Shown here piece after piece: positions 4,992 to 6,595 of a stretch of 6,595 nt of DNA. How positions within the stretch are numbered: the stretch's first letter is position 1; each line of letters begins with the position of its first letter. The position numbers and the translations under genes were made by a program. Below the pieces are notes generated by a model. The model had not been told where the DNA came from. It did no database searches and saw only the letters and a list, made by a program, of their open reading frames with translations. Origin of the DNA: DASTHG01 sp041498155 (GTDB lineage: Bacteria; Gemmatimonadota; Gemmatimonadetes; Gemmatimonadales; GWC2-71-9); NCBI GenBank assembly GCA_041498155.1, contig JBGQHV010000179.1, forward strand, positions 1-6,595, read 5' to 3'.

Positions 4992-6595
4992 ATGAAATCG
5001 ACTGATCCGACCACTGGCGGCGCACGCCACGCGGGACCCAGCCCCGTCGAGCGGTATCGTCGCGGCTTGTCCGCGGCACTGATGGTCGTTGTCCAGGCGA
5101 CGTTCATCGCCAGCACGGTCCTGCTCGCGCCGATCGCCGTGGCGCCGGTCACCGCGGCGGCGACGTCGGCGACCCTTAACCAATGTGCGAACGGTAAGAA
5201 CGGTGGGCCGCGGCTCGCGTGTACCGGCAACCAGTGGCAGAACGGCAACATCAACGGCAACAACTCCCAGTATTCCGAAGGTGATTCCGTTCCCTTCCAG
5301 GCGCCCATCACGGTCGCCGCGGCCAGTGCCACCCACCATATCTGGATCCAGTTCGACAACACGAAGGCTTCCAAGCACGCCTACGACTACCTGACGACCT
5401 GGAACAGGACCGAGACCGGCGACCCGGTCTCTGGCACCGGCGTCCCGAGTTCGCCCGTCTCCACCCTTGCGATCACCACCCCCAGCAACGTCTTTTGTGG
5501 GACGGGTTTCTCGGGCGGGCCCCCGGTGTCGCCCGGCAACTTCGAGCTGTATGGCCCGGGCACTCTGACCGCGATGTCATACACGCAGCCCGATGGGAGC
5601 AGCGGGATCCCGGCGAACTGCACCGGCGACCAGTCGGTGACGATCCAACTTACGTTCTCGACCTCCGCCGGCGCGGATCTCGTGCTCGTCTGGGGCGGCC
5701 ACATCGCGAGCCAGGCGAACTGGGGCGTCGGCACAAGCGCGATCAATATCAGCGGCTCGCCGTACCACCAGCGGGTCCTTCAGGTCGACACCTCCACGAT
5801 CGGCAACCAGGACCGATCGCTCAAGGCGTCGGCTGTCCTCATTCCGCCGACGATCGTCACGCAGGTCAGCAGCTCAACCGTGACCGTCGGCCAGTCCGTG
5901 ACCGACCTTGCCACGGTCAGCGGAGCGGCCGGTACTCCGTCCGGGACCGTGACGTTCTTCCTCTGCACCGGTGTGTGTCCAAGCAGTTCGACCGGCGGAA
6001 CGCAGGTGGGAAGCCCCGTCACCCTCGACAATTCCGGACAGGCGACGTCTGATCCGGTGAATACGTCGAGCAGCCACCTTGCCGCGGGAACCTACTGCTT
6101 CCGCGTCACCTATACGCCTTCCGCTAACGCGCAGTACACGAGCGGGACGGAAACGAACGGCACGACCGAGTGCTTCACCGTCCAGGCCCCCAACCTGACC
6201 CTGACCAAGGTCCATGACGCGGCCAGCGTCAACGCCGGCTCGCCGATCGGCTTCACGATCACCCTCGCCAATGCCGGTCCGGGCGACGCCACGGGCGCGG
6301 CCATCAGCGACAACCTGCCGGGTGGGGCCAGCCCCTTCGTCCACTGGGTCGTCGCCTCGCAGAGCGGGGGCGCCAGCTGTGCGATCAGCGGGGCCGACGG
6401 GAGCCAGGCCCTGGCCTGCGGTCCGATCACCCTGACGAGCGGCAGCAGCATCGTCGTCCACGTGACGGCCGCCACCGTCTTCGCCAACTGCGGGACCTAC
6501 GACAACACCGCCAACTTCACGACGACCAACGACGGCAGCGGCCCGGCCTCCGCCTCGGAGGACGTCAACTGCTCGAGCCTGACCCTCGACAAGAA
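4992..6595 (+). CDS. Large secreted adhesin-like protein with Ig-like and DUF11 domains (partial, 3' end outside window)
   Basis: The frame is open from ATG 4992 to the window edge (534 codons plus 2 nt). GGAGG at 4982-4986 with 5-nt spacing supports the start. The N-terminus is MKSTDPTTGG, then a basic stretch (RYRR, 21-24), a hydrophobic core about 26-52, and likely signal cleavage near residue 56-57 (PVTAAA|TSA). Residues about 58-285 form an ectodomain with NQCANG, TGNQWQNGNINGNNS, SVPF, WNRTETG, VWGGHIASQANWG, SGSPYHQRVLQ and GNQDRSL. From memory this domain recurs at the N-terminus of large bacterial surface proteins. Residues about 286-400 are an Ig-like domain with two Cys in FLCTGVC plus YCFR and ECFT. 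Residues about 401-528 match the DUF11 conserved-repeat pattern (LTLTKVHDAASVNAGSPIGF, then ISDNLPGG). A second repeat begins at SLTLDK just before the edge. The whole protein is probably much longer and attached to or released at the cell surface. Confidence 0.9.
   Translation, partial: MKSTDPTTGGARHAGPSPVERYRRGLSAALMVVVQATFIASTVLLAPIAVAPVTAAATSATLNQCANGKNGGPRLACTGNQWQNGNINGNNSQYSEGDSVPFQAPITVAAASATHHIWIQFDNTKASKHAYDYLTTWNRTETGDPVSGTGVPSSPVSTLAITTPSNVFCGTGFSGGPPVSPGNFELYGPGTLTAMSYTQPDGSSGIPANCTGDQSVTIQLTFSTSAGADLVLVWGGHIASQANWGVGTSAINISGSPYHQRVLQVDTSTIGNQDRSLKASAVLIPPTIVTQVSSSTVTVGQSVTDLATVSGAAGTPSGTVTFFLCTGVCPSSSTGGTQVGSPVTLDNSGQATSDPVNTSSSHLAAGTYCFRVTYTPSANAQYTSGTETNGTTECFTVQAPNLTLTKVHDAASVNAGSPIGFTITLANAGPGDATGAAISDNLPGGASPFVHWVVASQSGGASCAISGADGSQALACGPITLTSGSSIVVHVTAATVFANCGTYDNTANFTTTNDGSGPASASEDVNCSSLTLDK

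Noticed and set aside
1..6595. CRISPR arrays, tRNA or rRNA genes, insertion sequences
   Set aside because: I saw no regularly spaced short repeats, no tRNA-like arms with CCA or T-loop motifs, no rRNA core sequences and no transposase-like frame with terminal inverted repeats.

Overview
The window is high-GC bacterial DNA, roughly two-thirds G+C by eye, with strongly C/G-biased third codon positions in the real genes. It encodes secreted or surface proteins rather than enzymes. The combination of small Ig-like secreted proteins, a c-di-GMP-I riboswitch and a DUF11-type giant adhesin suggests an environmental Chloroflexota (for example a Limnocylindria-like lineage) or a deep Actinomycetota. 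This placement is an inference from style, since no taxonomic marker gene is present.

Layout. Bases 1-281 hold a structured leader element with a strong hairpin. It is followed by a 41-codon upstream ORF (282-407) whose TGA overlaps the ATG of a 672-aa secreted protein (407-2425). That protein has a signal peptide, a roughly 315-residue N-terminal ectodomain and three C-terminal Ig-like repeats, two of them nearly identical. A double GC-rich hairpin (2438-2499) separates it from two small minus-strand genes, 2519-2908 and 3336-3779. Both encode short proteins with a pilin-like or signal-like hydrophobic N-terminus and a beta-rich domain. The gene at 2519-2908 has a textbook c-di-GMP-I (GEMM) riboswitch in its leader (about 2956-3029, minus strand), and an anti-Shine-Dalgarno segment can be seen between aptamer and start codon.

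From 3780 to 4600 no convincing intact gene is present. One minus-strand stretch (3969-about 4205) looks coding by composition but has no good start. At 4602-4785 a second copy of the leader element appears at an almost constant offset of 4540 bp from the first, including 51 of 52 identical bases around the hairpin. It is again followed by a short upstream ORF with a good Shine-Dalgarno sequence (4818-4859). Next comes a second large secreted protein, starting at 4992 and running off the right edge (534 codons visible). It has an N-terminal ectodomain, an Ig-like domain and the beginning of a DUF11 repeat series.

How it fits together. Both large adhesin-like genes share the same unassigned leader element, while one small pilin-like gene between them is under c-di-GMP control. 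The simplest reading is a cell-surface or attachment locus with RNA-level regulation at three genes. The duplicated leader followed by short upstream ORFs is the least explained and most interesting part of the window.
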